Source of the DNA: Pantoea rodasii
GTDB lineage: Bacteria; Pseudomonadota; Gammaproteobacteria; Enterobacterales; Enterobacteriaceae
Length of the DNA: 39,777 nt
Direction: 5' to 3'
Assembly (NCBI RefSeq): GCF_002095465.1
Contig: NZ_MLFP01000023.1
Coordinates: 1-39,777 of the forward strand
Shown here: piece by piece, positions 24,120 to 32,689 of the stretch
Numbering within the stretch: the stretch's first letter is position 1
How the letters are laid out: each line of letters starts with the position of its first letter
Translations under genes and position numbers: made by a program
The notes under the pieces: model-generated
Told to the model about the DNA's origin: nothing
Databases searched by the model: none
What the model saw: the letters and a program-made list of their open reading frames with translations, nothing else

Positions 24120-24700
24120 AGTCTTTCCTCTTAATAAACCTCTATTTAACGAAGTAACTCATTTCATTTGAGTATCATTTAACTCCGTGCTGACGCTAAA
24201 TGGTCAACAAATCATCGGCACTTAAGCCGCTTTTAGTTCAATCATCATATTGTGACCCCATCCGCATGGGTTACCCGAAGGTGGTCTTAATTTAGACCTA
24301 ATTAAGACCATCGTCAACCCTCGGCATGTTTTGTTTTAGTGGGCAAGTTTTTTATGGTTTTACGAAACCAAAATGTGGGGCGTTTACCTTCACTACTACG
24401 AAGGGCACGTTTTAACATCCTCTGAACACTGGTGAGGATGTGGGTAGATGCCCATGATTCCTATGACGATGAAGGGCTAAGCCCCAAATATAAAGGACCT
24501 CAATTAGCGAACTGCGGACATTGCTAACAGCGTTCTGAGTGAAGTAATAGGGGGCAGGTCAGAGGATCGGTTACCAGTGGAAGTGGAGATCCTTCCTCGT
24601 CAATTATGTATATTGTTTTACTTCTGTTGCATCAGCCTTCATAAGGTTTCAAAGAATTTTCGGCTAGAGTGCAAGGCAGATCGAGTTAGGAGCATAAGGA
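24120..24700. promoter_or_regulatory. Divergent regulatory gap inside the element
   Basis: No gene seen in ~580 bases. GGTCTTAAT-N9-ATTAAGACC (24283-24309) is a perfect 9-bp inverted repeat with an internal TTAGACCTA loop; it could be an operator or a hairpin. Promoters for the toxin-antitoxin pair (leftward) and for the SIR2 gene (rightward; AGGAG nine bases before its ATG) must lie here. Confidence 0.45.
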
Positions 24701-25966
24701 ATGCAATTTATAACAAACGGCCCTGACATTCCTGAGTCTCTTTTGCAGGCTCATGAGGAAGGTCGAGTGGTATTTTTCTGCGGTGCGGGCATCTCATATC
24801 CTGCGCGTCTGCCGGGCTTTGAAGGGTTGGTTAAGGAAATTTACCGACTGAATGGAACAAAACCTTCGGAACTTGAACAAGCTGTATTGGATCGGGGGCA
24901 GTATGATGCCACATTAGATCTTCTTGAACGTCGTTTGCCCGGTCAGAGACTTACCGTTCGCCGCGCACTTGTGAGTGCACTGAAACCAAACACCCGCATC
25001 AAAGGTGCCGTAGATACTCAGGCAGCGCTGTTACGTCTGGCACGTAATCGTGAAGGGTCACTAAAACTGGTCACAACGAACTTTGACCGTATTTTTCACG
25101 TAGCCGCCAAACGTACTCGCCAAACCTTCCACGAATATTCATCCCCTATGTTACCTATTCCCAAAAATAGCCGATGGGATGGACTGGTCTTTTTGCATGG
25201 ATTGATACCTGATAAGCCTGATGATACAGCCCTGAACCGGCTGGTTGTTACCAGTGGCGATTTCGGACTGGCATATCTGACTGAACGCTGGGCTGCTCGT
25301 TTTGTAAGTGAGTTGTTCCGAAACTATGTGGTTTGTTTTGTGGGGTACAGTATCAATGACCCTGTATTGCGCTACATGATGGATGCATTAGCGGCTGACC
25401 GTATGCTGGGTGAAATTACCCCGCAGGCCTGGGCTCTGGGGGATTGTGAACCTGGACAGGAAGAGCAAAAAGCCAATGAGTGGGAGGCTAAAGGTGTTAC
25501 CCCTGTTCTCTATAATGTTCCGGCCGGTAGCAGAGACCATTCTGCCTTACATAAAACCCTACATGCCTGGGCAGATACATATCGTGATGGGGTCCAGGGA
25601 AAAGAAGCGATAGTTGTCAAACATGCTCCCGCACGGCCACAGGATACGACGAGGCAGGACAATTTTGTCGGGCGGATGCTGTGGGCGTTATCGGATAAAT
25701 CAGGATTACCCGCGAAACGCTTTGCTGATTTCGATCCCGTTCCTTCACTGGACTGGTTACTGGAGACATTCAGTCTTGAGACTCTTGGGCATGAAGATCT
25801 AGCCCGGTTTGGTGTCCCTCCTCAGGAAAAGGTGGATACGAAGCTTCGATTTAGTCTGGTCCGACGCCCCGCTTCTTACACACGCGCACCATATATGTGT
25901 CTGGCCTCATGGGGCTCGACCGATAGTCAATGGGATGATGTGATGACTCACATTTCCCGTTGCTGA
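24701..25966 (+). CDS. SIR2-domain part of a SIR2-DUF4020 protein
   Basis: 421 residues as sequenced. Residues ~20-290 form a SIR2_2-type NAD-binding domain with all key parts intact: VFFCGAGISYPARLPGF (GAGxS, NAD loop), LVTTNFDRIF (TNFD), VFLHGLIPD (the His of the active site) and CFVGYSINDPVLRYMMD (GYSxxD). SIR2 domains in bacterial defence proteins (Thoeris ThsA, DSR1/2, Sir2-Argonaute) destroy NAD+ when triggered by phage. The frame ends within a linker (MTHISRC). In the neighbouring frame the sequence continues PLLIRHLDDPRLIIWIAERG, so one C is probably missing in CCC near 25957 and the true gene is one 1,278-residue protein ending at 28536. Confidence 0.9.
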   Translation: MQFITNGPDIPESLLQAHEEGRVVFFCGAGISYPARLPGFEGLVKEIYRLNGTKPSELEQAVLDRGQYDATLDLLERRLPGQRLTVRRALVSALKPNTRIKGAVDTQAALLRLARNREGSLKLVTTNFDRIFHVAAKRTRQTFHEYSSPMLPIPKNSRWDGLVFLHGLIPDKPDDTALNRLVVTSGDFGLAYLTERWAARFVSELFRNYVVCFVGYSINDPVLRYMMDALAADRMLGEITPQAWALGDCEPGQEEQKANEWEAKGVTPVLYNVPAGSRDHSALHKTLHAWADTYRDGVQGKEAIVVKHAPARPQDTTRQDNFVGRMLWALSDKSGLPAKRFADFDPVPSLDWLLETFSLETLGHEDLARFGVPPQEKVDTKLRFSLVRRPASYTRAPYMCLASWGSTDSQWDDVMTHISRC

Positions 25967-28536
25967 TACGCCATCTGGACGACCCCCGACTGATTATCTG
26001 GATAGCCGAGCGAGGAGGACAACTTCATGAACGCTGTATGTGGCTGATTCAGCAAAAATTAGACAATCTTGCTACTCTGAAGCTAAACGGGAAGGTCGCT
26101 GAACTGGATGAAATTCGTTTAAATGCCCCTAAAGCTGTTCCTGGCCCCCATATGTGCACCTTATGGAACCTTCTACTCAGTGAGCGGCTAAAATCAGCTG
26201 GATATAATTCTGATCTCTATAGCTGGTTTAGTCGGCTTAAAATAGACGGCTTAACCACTACAATGCGTTTGAAATTGCGCGAGTTACTGTCTCCAAAAAT
26301 TTTATTGAGGAAGCCCATTCGTTGGGATTACGGCGTAAGTGACACTGATGAACCACTCAGCATCAGACACTTAGTTGATTGGGAACTGGTACTCGCCGCA
26401 GACCATGTGTACTCCACTCTGGACGAAGAGGCTAAAGGCAACTGGAATACAGCTTTACCTATCCTGCTGAACGATTTTCAACAGCTTTTACGGGATGCGC
26501 TGGATCTTTTGCATGAGCTGGGTGAGGCTGATGAGTTTAGAGATCGTTCATACTGGGATCTTCCATCCATTACCCCACACTGGCAGAACCGGGGATTTCA
26601 TGATTGGGTTAGTCTAATTGCGCTGCTGCGGGATTCATGGCTCGCAGTTCGGGCTAATGACATCCCACGTGCAGCAATCATTGCGCAAGGATGGATTGAA
26701 CTCCCTTATCCTACCTTCAAGCGACTGGCTCTCTTTGCTGCCAGCCATGATAACTGTATCTCTTCCGAAGAATGGGTTAAATGGCTGTTGAGCAATGATT
26801 CATGGTGGTTGTGGTGTGTTGAGACCAAACGGGAAGTCAACAGGTTGTTTGTGTTACAGGGGAGGCATCTGAGCGGACTCGCGCAGGAAAATCTAGAAAC
26901 CGCAATCCTTGCTGGGCCACCACGCAGAATGTATCGGGATAATCTTGAGGATGAAAGGTGGCAATCTATTACTGATCATTCTGTCTGGTTGCATCTGGCT
27001 AAACTAAAAACTTCTGATCTGGAACTGGGAGAATCGGCAACGGCACGACTGGCAGAATTATCCAACAGGTATCCAGCGTTTAAGCTGGCTGACAACGAGC
27101 GTGACGAGTTTTCTCACTGGATGAGTGGGACAGGCGATCCGGATTATGAGGACAGCCAGAACATTGAACCGGCCCCCCGAAATCGACAGGAGTTGGTTAT
27201 ATGGCTCAAAAAAACCGAACCTAAACAACGACCTATTTACGAAGATACCTGGAGAGATGTTTGCCGTACTCGATTCTTTCATAGTGCGTATGCACTTTGC
27301 GATCTGGCCAAAAGTGATATCTGGCCCCCTGAACGATGGCGTGTAGCTCTCCAGGCTTGGTCTGATGATGGTCTGGTGTCACTCTCGTGGCATTATGTTG
27401 CACCTGTGGTCCAGACCATGCCTGATCATTTTCTTAAGGAGATTATCCATAGTGTGGCATGGTGGATGGAAACGGCTTCTAAGGTTATAAACCACCACAA
27501 AGATATACTTATCGGACTCTGTCGCAGAATACTGGCATTACCACTTGAAGCTGGTACCGATGCAAATATTGTCAGCAACGGCATTAAATCCTACAGTCCG
27601 GTCGATGCTGCGATAAATCACCCCATCGGACATGTTACTCAGATTCTGGTCAACCTGTGGTTCAAGCAAGATCCAAATGATAACGAGCAACTGCCCGATT
27701 ATCTCAAGTCCATTTTCAGTGCGCTGTGTGATCCTGATATCGAGCGATTTATACATGGGCGGGTGTTGTTGAGTTCACAGCTAATTGCACTTTTCCGTGT
27801 AGACCGCCCCTGGACAGAACAATATCTTTTACCATTCTTCAACTGGGACAATCCGTTTGAGGCGAAGTCCGTTTGGGAAGGCTTTCTCTGGTCGCCTCGC
27901 CTTTACCAGCCATTGATGACGGCCTTTAAATCTCAATGCCTTGATAGTGCAAACCACTATGCAGAACTCGGCGATCATCGTCAGCAATACGCAACTTTCT
28001 TAACATACGCAGCATTAGGCCCGACAGCGGATTACACAACCGAAGAGTTTCGTACCGCTTTTAACGCACTTCCGTCAGAAGGTCTTGAAAAGTGTGCTCT
28101 GGCACTCTGTCAGGCGCAAGAAGGGGCGGCTGACAAGAGAGAAGATTATTGGAAAAATCGAGTCCGGCCATTGTGGCAAAACATCTGGCCGAAATCCCGG
28201 GATCTGGTCACTTCTCAAATGACTGTTTCACTGGCCCGGCTAATCATTGCTACTGGCGACGAATTTCCCTCTGCTTTGGATGACGTACATAACTGGTTGA
28301 TACCTGTTGAACATCCATATTATGTCGTACACCGGCTACTTGAATCGGGACTGTGCACGCGCTTTCCTGCCGAAGCAGCATTGCTACTGGGTTACGTAAT
28401 TGCAGGTGAGAAACGCCAATGGTTATCTGAAGAGTTGGGTACTTGCCTTGATGACATTATCCAGGCTGCTGCAAACCTTGAGCAAGACGTGCAATACTCA
28501 CGGCTAAGAGACTATTACAGGAGGAACAGAGCCTAA
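25960..28536 (+). CDS. DUF4020-type large C-terminal part of the SIR2 protein
   Basis: 858 residues from a TTG at 25960, with no ribosome-binding site of its own, consistent with being the rest of the upstream gene. It is long, helical and rich in Trp and Leu (IWIAERGGQLHERCMWLIQQ, WYDTWRD-like repeats of helices, ending YSRLRDYYRRNRA), with no catalytic motif I can see. As I recall, DUF4020 is the domain found after SIR2_2 in proteins of about this total length. It would act as the sensor or scaffold that switches on the NADase. Repaired length 24701-28536 is 1,279 whole codons. Confidence 0.82.
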   Translation: MLIRHLDDPRLIIWIAERGGQLHERCMWLIQQKLDNLATLKLNGKVAELDEIRLNAPKAVPGPHMCTLWNLLLSERLKSAGYNSDLYSWFSRLKIDGLTTTMRLKLRELLSPKILLRKPIRWDYGVSDTDEPLSIRHLVDWELVLAADHVYSTLDEEAKGNWNTALPILLNDFQQLLRDALDLLHELGEADEFRDRSYWDLPSITPHWQNRGFHDWVSLIALLRDSWLAVRANDIPRAAIIAQGWIELPYPTFKRLALFAASHDNCISSEEWVKWLLSNDSWWLWCVETKREVNRLFVLQGRHLSGLAQENLETAILAGPPRRMYRDNLEDERWQSITDHSVWLHLAKLKTSDLELGESATARLAELSNRYPAFKLADNERDEFSHWMSGTGDPDYEDSQNIEPAPRNRQELVIWLKKTEPKQRPIYEDTWRDVCRTRFFHSAYALCDLAKSDIWPPERWRVALQAWSDDGLVSLSWHYVAPVVQTMPDHFLKEIIHSVAWWMETASKVINHHKDILIGLCRRILALPLEAGTDANIVSNGIKSYSPVDAAINHPIGHVTQILVNLWFKQDPNDNEQLPDYLKSIFSALCDPDIERFIHGRVLLSSQLIALFRVDRPWTEQYLLPFFNWDNPFEAKSVWEGFLWSPRLYQPLMTAFKSQCLDSANHYAELGDHRQQYATFLTYAALGPTADYTTEEFRTAFNALPSEGLEKCALALCQAQEGAADKREDYWKNRVRPLWQNIWPKSRDLVTSQMTVSLARLIIATGDEFPSALDDVHNWLIPVEHPYYVVHRLLESGLCTRFPAEAALLLGYVIAGEKRQWLSEELGTCLDDIIQAAANLEQDVQYSRLRDYYRRNRA

Positions 28537-28667
28537 TAGGCGTTCGATAAATAATCCTATGTAACAGTCAGCAAGAGTTCCAATGTAGCTTTAGTGACGT
28601 CCGCTTCTGGCAGACAGCAGCCCCTCAAACAGGCATCACTCAGCCATCAGCGGAGCTGAAAATTTTT

Positions 28668-28723
28668 GTTGGCGATGGTCAAGTAAAATGCAAATGGGTA
28701 GTCAAGTAATATGCAATTACGCA
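28668..28723 (-). repeat. Right terminal inverted repeat
   Basis: Its complement begins TGCGTAATTGCATATTACTT and includes GACTACCCATTTGCA; counterpart of 23365-23419. Confidence 0.85.
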
Positions 28724-28730
28724 GACGTCC
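28724..28730 (+). repeat. Target-site duplication GACGTCC, right copy
   Basis: Second copy of the 7 bases at 23358-23364; nuc resumes here in the frame DVRLNG. Confidence 0.85.
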
Positions 28731-28978
28731 GCCTTAATGGCTTGTACAGCATCATGCATAATAAGTTCATGGTGACCGACGGGAGCGCGGTGGAAACCGG
28801 CTCATTTAATTACACGTCTTCTGCCGAAAAAAGAAATGCGGAGAACGCGCTGGTCATTCAGGATGAACCCGTTATTGCTCGTCTGTATCAGGAAGAATTT
28901 ACCGGCTCTGGAATGAATCCTTGCCGGTGACCTGTCCGCGGATTGAATGAAATAAATCTACAGGCGAGGGAAAATAAT

Positions 28979-29236
28979 ATGACAACGTATGAAACAGTAT
29001 TATTCCTGACCGCCGGTATTGTCTCCGGCATCTTCCCTTTTATTCTGTCCGCTTACAGCGGAGGAAGCAGGACGATTATTCTTCAGATTATTGCAGGCCC
29101 GCTGGCTGCCATTGCGTATCGCGGGCTTGCCAGCGTTACTCAGCCTGACGTGCTGGCTCTCTCACTGTGTGCGGGACTGGTGCTGCTGACCGCTGTACTC
29201 TTCCGGATCAACCGGGGTGAAAAGACAATCGCATGA
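28979..29236 (+). CDS. Small inner-membrane protein, three transmembrane segments
   Basis: 85 residues from ATG 28979 (GGCGAGGG upstream). Hydrophobic stretches at ~5-22 (TVLFLTAGIVSGIFPFIL), ~30-47 (TIILQIIAGPLAAIAYRG) and ~55-75 (VLALSLCAGLVLLTAVLF) with a short basic end (RINRGEKTIA). Family not recognised. It lies between nuc and the DUF1173 gene. Confidence 0.65.
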   Translation: MTTYETVLFLTAGIVSGIFPFILSAYSGGSRTIILQIIAGPLAAIAYRGLASVTQPDVLALSLCAGLVLLTAVLFRINRGEKTIA

Positions 29237-29260
29237 CTGCGGCGCGGGGAGGCTCAGCTT

Positions 29261-30587
29261 ATGGCGGCAAAGAAAATATACCCCGTCCGGTTCGCCGGGC
29301 TGCGGGGCACGCGGGAGTGCGATGCGGCGTGCCGTACCGCTGACCCGGAGCAGTGGCAGCGCTGGCTGAAACACGCGCGCGATAATAAGGCTACCACGGT
29401 AGTGACCTGCCTGTGCCAGGCCGGTGAGGAAGACACGCAGCGCCGGCGCCTTAAGGTACATCTGTCACAGAAAACGGACCAGTGCTGGCTCGCCTCATGG
29501 GCCTTCTCCGGGCACGAGCACGCACGAGCACGCACCAGACTGCCGCTTTTACTCCGTCTGGCCGGACGAAAGGCAGGCCGCTATCTATGCGCCCGACGTG
29601 GTAAAAGCCGCGGCGGATGGCCTGCTTGTGGTCCGCCTGCCCACCGGCCTGCAGAAGAAAGACGCTCAGGAAAGAAAACCGGAAGCGATCCCGGTCAGCA
29701 CCGGACCCGTTAAGCGACGACGGCAGCCCTCGATGCGCCTGCTGGGGCTGCTGCATCTGCTGTGGGAGCAGTCCGGCATCAACGTATGGCACCCCGCGTT
29801 TGACCGGAAAAAACGCTATCCCGGCTGGGTCAGCTGGCGCCTTAATGAAACGGCCGGACGCATCCGCATCGGCCGGATTCCGCTGAGACAGTCGCTGATG
29901 CTGATGGCCATGAAAGATTCCCCACAGGTGGCAGAGAACCGCCGGATTGCTAAGGAAGCCGCCAGAGATTCACGGCGGCTCATCATCATTTCTCAGCTGG
30001 CCGCGTGGAGCGATGCGGCCGATGAACGGCTGCAGTACACGCTTCCGCTGGGGCTGTTTGCAGGCTTTCCCTCACTGGACCTTCCTGATGACGTCAGGGC
30101 CCGCCTCAGCAGGAGCTTTACGCGTGAGCTGAGAGACTGGCGCCAGGGTGCCCGGGTGATGATTATCTGCGAAACCGAGCCGCCGGAAACCGCTTTTATC
30201 CGCAAAGACGGTCGTAACGTGCCGCGCAGCAGCTGCAGGATAATCGACGCGGCGCTGATGACCGTCAGCCCGCGCTATATTCCGCTGAACTCCCGCTATG
30301 AGGGAATGGTCGAGGCACGGCTGTGGGAGGAAAAGCGCGCGTTCATCAAACCGCTGCGCTACGACGGTGAAGAGGACGTTTTTCCGGACTTCGTGCTGAC
30401 CGATGTGCCGGGAACGGAAGCGCTCCCCATGGAAGTGTTTGGCATGAACACACCGGAGTATCTGCAGCGTAAGCGGGTCAAAGCAGCAATATACGACCGT
30501 GAATACGGTGCTGGCAGGTGGTGGCAATGGGAAGCGTCAGGCGATCATGGGAGCCATTACATGCCTGAATTCCCCTCAAAGAAATAG
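29261..30587 (+). pseudogene. DUF1173 family protein, frame broken by a 10-bp tandem duplication
   Basis: Starts MAAKKIYPVRFAGLRGTREC; cysteines at CDAAC and CLC may bind a metal. The frame is lost after WAFSGHEHA because GCACGAGCAC is present twice in a row (29512-29521 and 29522-29531). In the other frame it continues HAPDCRFYSVWPDERQAAIY, DGLLVVRLPTGLQKK, PSMRLLGLLHLLWEQSGINV, WHPAFDRKKRYPGW and on to 30587. These are the DUF1173 hallmarks as I know them (C-FYS-W, a central LLGLLHLLWE-AGLN-W-P). Without one repeat unit the gene is 439 codons. DUF1173 genes occur on plasmids and integrative elements; function unknown. Confidence 0.82.
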
Positions 30588-30695
30588 CATTATGATTTAA
30601 AAATGGATGTGTATTAATATTAATTTAATTATTTTCTGATACTGTTTTCAGCGTATCTGTCTGGCCCGAATCAGGCCAGACTGTGAATGTGCGTA

Positions 30696-30995
30696 TCAGA
30701 TGTGAAAGGCTATGCGCTTCCCGGTTGGCAGCTCGACATCAAGACTGAGTTTACCTCCCATCGCCTCAATGTACCGCTTGAGCGTAGCAACCTTCAGGTC
30801 GTTTCCACGCTGCTCCAGTTGTGTAATGGCAGGCTGGCTGATACCCATGGCTTCAGCTACGTTTTTCTGTGACAGCTGCAATTCCTCCCGCATCATCTGT
30901 AACCCGGTTTCAAGGATCATCTCGTCAGCGATATCCTGGATGCGGGCCTGACTCTCAGGAGAGCGTGCAGCAATTACTTCGTCAAGCGTTCTCAT
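30696..30995 (-). CDS. higA: HigA-type antitoxin, XRE helix-turn-helix
   Basis: 99 residues. The HTH is REELQLSQKNVAEAMGISQP then AITQLEQRGNDLKVATLKRY, the HigA2/XRE pattern. The C-terminal strand KLSLDVELPTGKRIAFHI is also typical. Its ATG overlaps the toxin's TGA (ATGA), giving the toxin-first order that defines higBA. The pair binds operator repeats upstream of the toxin gene. Confidence 0.88.
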   Translation of the reverse strand: MRTLDEVIAARSPESQARIQDIADEMILETGLQMMREELQLSQKNVAEAMGISQPAITQLEQRGNDLKVATLKRYIEAMGGKLSLDVELPTGKRIAFHI

Positions 30996-31342
30996 TTTTT
31001 CCCCTCCATTGTGTTCAGGTGCGCAGTAAACTCATCATCGGCGATACGAATCATGCGCTCGTAAAATTTCTTGTCGTTACTTTTGTCACCAGCACAAAGC
31101 ACGATGGCCCGTCGGGTCGGATCAAATGCAAAGAATGCCCTGACCGGTATACCGCCATACTGTACGCGGAGTTCTTTCATATTCTTATGACGGGAACCCT
31201 TGACGGTGTCGGCATAAGGCCGGGACAAAGCCGGGCCGTACGTCCTTAAATTAATAAGGTCGGCCAGAACCTTTTCCTGCAGGCCGTCTTCCTGTTCATC
31301 CAGCCAGGCGTCAAAGAGATCGCCAAAGAGTACTGTCCACAT
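30992..31342 (-). CDS. higB: HigB/RelE-type toxin
   Basis: 116 residues, AGGACGCACT before ATG. The fold markers of HigB2-like RelE toxins are present: LFDAWLDEQEDGLQEKVLAD, LSRPYADTVKGSRHKNMKEL then RVQYGGIPVRAFFAFDPTRR, AIVLCAGDKSNDKKFYERMI. The KELR, R-FFAFDP and K--KKFY motifs are diagnostic. These toxins cut mRNA on the ribosome. It is overlapped by higA, so toxin and antitoxin are translated together. Confidence 0.9.
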   Translation of the reverse strand: MWTVLFGDLFDAWLDEQEDGLQEKVLADLINLRTYGPALSRPYADTVKGSRHKNMKELRVQYGGIPVRAFFAFDPTRRAIVLCAGDKSNDKKFYERMIRIADDEFTAHLNTMEGKK

Positions 31343-31361
31343 AGTGCGTCCTATAAGTTAC

Positions 31362-31397
31362 AGCTTATAGATACTGAGATTATAAGCTTTAGCTTAT
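31362..31397 (-). promoter_or_regulatory. HigBA operator repeats
   Basis: AGCTTAT (31362-31368), ATAAGCT (31382-31388) and AGCTTAT (31391-31397) form two overlapping inverted repeats just upstream of higB; expected binding sites for HigA. Confidence 0.6.
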
Positions 31398-31947
31398 TCC
31401 GTCAAGGGCGCACTGGTGTAATAAAGTGGTACCTGTCTGGGTAATGACATTTCGCCTTCTGCAGGGTACTGAGCCTTTATCTCTTAGGGCCATATGCCAG
31501 ATACTTGTGATTCCTAATTGCAGAAAAAGAGCAATTACGGTGGCTGCCCAACAGCGAAAATAAGCTCTGGTTCAGCCTCTTCTGTCGCACTGCTTGATGT
31601 ATAGATGCAAACTGTAAGTTACCCGACAGGCCACCCGGATGGGTGGCTTTTTTCATGGCAATTGCTATAGCCAAGGCTTGACTACGGGAAACAGGTCACC
31701 GATTTACTGATGATTTTTTATATAAGGTCGGATGCAGGACTTGCCCAGATTCACAAAGTGTCTTAACACTGGATCGCAGAACGGCAAGCAATCTGGTCTT
31801 ACAATAGTGTCCTGTATTATAGTTAAATTATTGATATTTAACATAAATAGTATTTTGCGCCATTTTTTGTTGCTCTAATACGTGGTTATCGCCGAGCGAT
31901 ATTTTTGAAATTACAGCCTCGATTCAAATCATTTTTGTATTGTGGAC
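31398..31947. other. AT-rich gap with a strong terminator
   Basis: GCCACCC-GGAT-GGGTGGC-TTTTTT at 31630-31653 is a strong plus-strand terminator. No protein gene precedes it; a small RNA or a decayed gene may. I see nothing else definite. The stretch may mark the edge of the defence-like island. Confidence 0.4.
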
Positions 31948-32115
31948 CTAAAGATGATTAATCATTTTAAGGATGAACATTTCCCCACAACCATTAGTAT
32001 TAACTAAAACATAAAACTCATTCTGTTTAGGCTTCGCTTGTGGCGACGGGCCGCCGCAGTGGATTTCGCTGAGATCAGCTGCTATTTCCTGTCTTATCTG
32101 AATTTTTTTGGACAT
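31948..32115 (-). CDS. Possible 55-residue protein
   Basis: Minus-strand frame MSKKIQIRQEIAADLSEIHC... then QNEFYVLVNTNGCGEMFILK and a stop at 31948. The composition is natural and it has a helix-then-strand layout, but no ribosome-binding site is visible before the ATG. It could be a C-terminal fragment. Not recognised. Confidence 0.35.
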   Translation of the reverse strand: MSKKIQIRQEIAADLSEIHCGGPSPQAKPKQNEFYVLVNTNGCGEMFILKMINHL

Positions 32116-32301
32116 TATCTGCAATGTAGCAAAAGAAGCGCGGCAGCTTGTACGAATCAGCCTGAATTAATGTTATAATGTGATTATTAACATCTATCTT
32201 AATCAATAAATTAATCGGCAGGCTGTTTGAGATTATGTACGTTGCCGTGGGAGCGACCCTTTCTAAAAGAAGGGGCCGCCTTCATCATTAACTAGATCTT
32301 T

Positions 32302-32478
32302 TTATTTATTATCAAAAAAATCTGACGGAAGCTGACCAGGTGGCATGTTGATGACCTCATCATTGTCAGGGCCTTCATTTTTCATATACGTTACTTTTGA
32401 AAATTCAGGAATAACAACATATCGGGTCTTTGCATCTCTGCGTAACGGTTGTGGGTCAAGAGCTGTGATAGAGTGCAT
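32302..32478 (-). CDS. Small hypothetical protein, 58 residues
   Basis: ATG 32478 with GGAGAG ten bases upstream. Product MHSITALDPQPLRRDAKTRY... VVIPEFSKVTYMKN... MPPGQLPSDFFDNK. Polar, with one central strand (RYVVIPEF) and an acidic middle. It is divergent from the PLD-like gene at 32690, about 210 bases away, and could be a regulator or antitoxin for it, but this is a guess from position. Not recognised. Confidence 0.5.
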   Translation of the reverse strand: MHSITALDPQPLRRDAKTRYVVIPEFSKVTYMKNEGPDNDEVINMPPGQLPSDFFDNK

Positions 32479-32689
32479 CGACAGTTATCTCTCCATGTGA
32501 GGTTACTGTGTCTAATGCCTTTTTTAAAAGGCGAAAGCCCTGTAATGCAATTAAAAAAACTGTATGTACAGAATGAAACCACTTCATCCGTATTTTTCAG
32601 GCGCAGTGTTATCGACAGTAAATGAAAGATACAGTTTTTATGCAGTCAGGTTAACGACGTTGTGTTAATTTTTTCAGGAGAATAGCAGA

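Larger units (their letters stand above)
23365..28723. mobile_element. 5,359-bp non-autonomous transposon-like element carrying a toxin-antitoxin pair and SIR2-DUF4020
   Basis: Bounded by imperfect inverted repeats of 55 and 56 bp and by a 7-bp direct duplication. It interrupts nuc precisely. The cargo is a RelE-type toxin, its antitoxin and a very large SIR2-DUF4020 protein. No transposase, recombinase or integrase gene is present, so it must have been moved by an enzyme supplied elsewhere. Each end holds two tandem motifs of the form TTGCAnnTTACTTGnC, as expected for transposase binding sites. IS21-like ends have such repeated sites and similar target duplications, but the family is not established. 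Base composition is lower in GC than the plasmid backbone. Confidence 0.85.
23067..28930 (+). pseudogene. nuc: nuc-type PLD endonuclease gene split by a 5.4-kb insertion
   Basis: Two halves of a pKM101 Nuc-like secreted nuclease (single HKD motif, phospholipase D superfamily). Left half 23067-23364: MLKK, then after one A too many in the A-run a signal peptide (SLFFLLIIPYASA), AGFSPGGTALVL, AAYDFTSRPVAQALSDAVAR, GVKVRLVADEKKS. Right half 28724-28930: DVRLNGLYSIMHNKFMVTDG, with the HxK and the GSFNYTSSAEKRN of the active site, to 28928-28930. Removing the insertion and one copy of GACGTCC, and correcting two single-base shifts, gives 166 codons, the family's normal size. Such nucleases are plasmid-encoded and periplasmic. 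The gene is inactive here. Confidence 0.88.
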
